Below, in pieces: positions 33,820 through 33,950 of a stretch of 33,950 nucleotides of DNA. The notes beneath the pieces are model-generated. The model did no database searches, was not told where the DNA came from, and saw nothing but the letters and a program-made list of their open reading frames with translations. The stretch spans positions 1 through 33,950 of the forward strand of contig JAJTHN010000054.1 of NCBI GenBank assembly GCA_021297895.1, given 5' to 3'. Each line of letters opens with the position of its first letter. The stretch's first letter is position 1. The position numbers and the translations under genes were made by a program. Source of the stretch: Phycisphaeraceae bacterium. Its GTDB lineage: Bacteria; Planctomycetota; Phycisphaerae; Phycisphaerales; UBA1924.

Positions 33820-33950
33820 TCACCTCTCCAAGTCGTGCGTGATGTAGTCGCAGGCACAGACGGAGCGGAGCAGTTCGGGGGTGAGCTGCTGCCAAGCCTC
33901 GGCGCCGGCGTCCAGCAGGTGTTGGTAGTCGTCGAAGACCCTGTTGCTCA
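33820..33950 (-). mobile_element. C-terminus of an IS630-like transposase (runs off window)
   Basis: The minus strand carries an open frame of 42 residues ending at TGA 33820-33822, entering from the right edge. It reads SNRVFDDYQHLLDAGAEAW, followed by LTPELLRS and CACDY. This matches my memory of the last part of IS630-family DDE transposases, in which a conserved NRVF and an Asp-Tyr precede an Ala-Trp helix. The catalytic DDE residues lie outside the window. Terminal repeats could not be identified at 33772-33819. Confidence 0.7.

Overview
The window is high-GC bacterial DNA with dense, mostly intact genes and long meaningless antisense reading frames, as expected at high GC. The gene set points to the Planctomycetota, most likely a Phycisphaerae-like lineage: a DUF1800 protein, an N-terminal-helical/fibronectin-III family protein, an HrpA helicase, large PstC/PstA permeases with periplasmic domains, and an archaeal-type topoisomerase VI B subunit. 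This placement is inferred from gene content; no rRNA or marker gene is present to confirm it. Shine-Dalgarno sites are strong for some genes and absent for others.

Region 1 (1-3800) is the least ordinary part. Two short genes, a fibronectin-III-like protein and a secreted leucine-rich-repeat protein, sit among three kinds of repeats. These are a 21-bp minisatellite made of two nested palindromes, a dispersed hairpin element (five copies, two orientations, one compensatory base-pair change), and a 105-bp tandem array carrying a TTTGAACTT microsatellite. A copy of the LRR gene's translation start lies next to the minisatellite without its gene. A tRNA-Glu(CTC) with its own promoter and terminator closes the region.

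Region 2 (4000-13850) has greA and an FHA-GspE/PilB-type ATPase on the plus strand. They converge on a pstS-pstC-pstA-pstB phosphate uptake operon on the minus strand. PstC (964 aa) and PstA (796 aa) are very large, start codons overlap, no phoU is adjacent, and a Pho-box-like site lies upstream of pstS.

Region 3 (13850-24300) contains a secreted glutathione peroxidase, a small lipoprotein, and a duplicated-fold 6-pyruvoyl/6-carboxy-tetrahydropterin synthase with a degenerate first half. Then comes a run of six minus-strand genes: thiolase, 72-aa membrane protein, topoisomerase VI B without its A subunit, DHFR/RibD-like reductase, NOX/ferric-reductase-like flavocytochrome, and a 31-aa one-helix membrane peptide. 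A prpD-like gene is divergent from the thiolase and suggests propionyl/acyl-CoA metabolism.

Region 4 (24300-33950) has a huge secreted DUF1800 protein with a carbohydrate-binding-like module. It converges on hrpA, which is translationally coupled to a small hypothetical gene. A TPR lipoprotein is divergent from these, and the C-terminus of an IS630-like transposase runs off the right edge. The clearest candidates for something undescribed are the repeat locus in region 1 and the orphan topoisomerase VI B operon.
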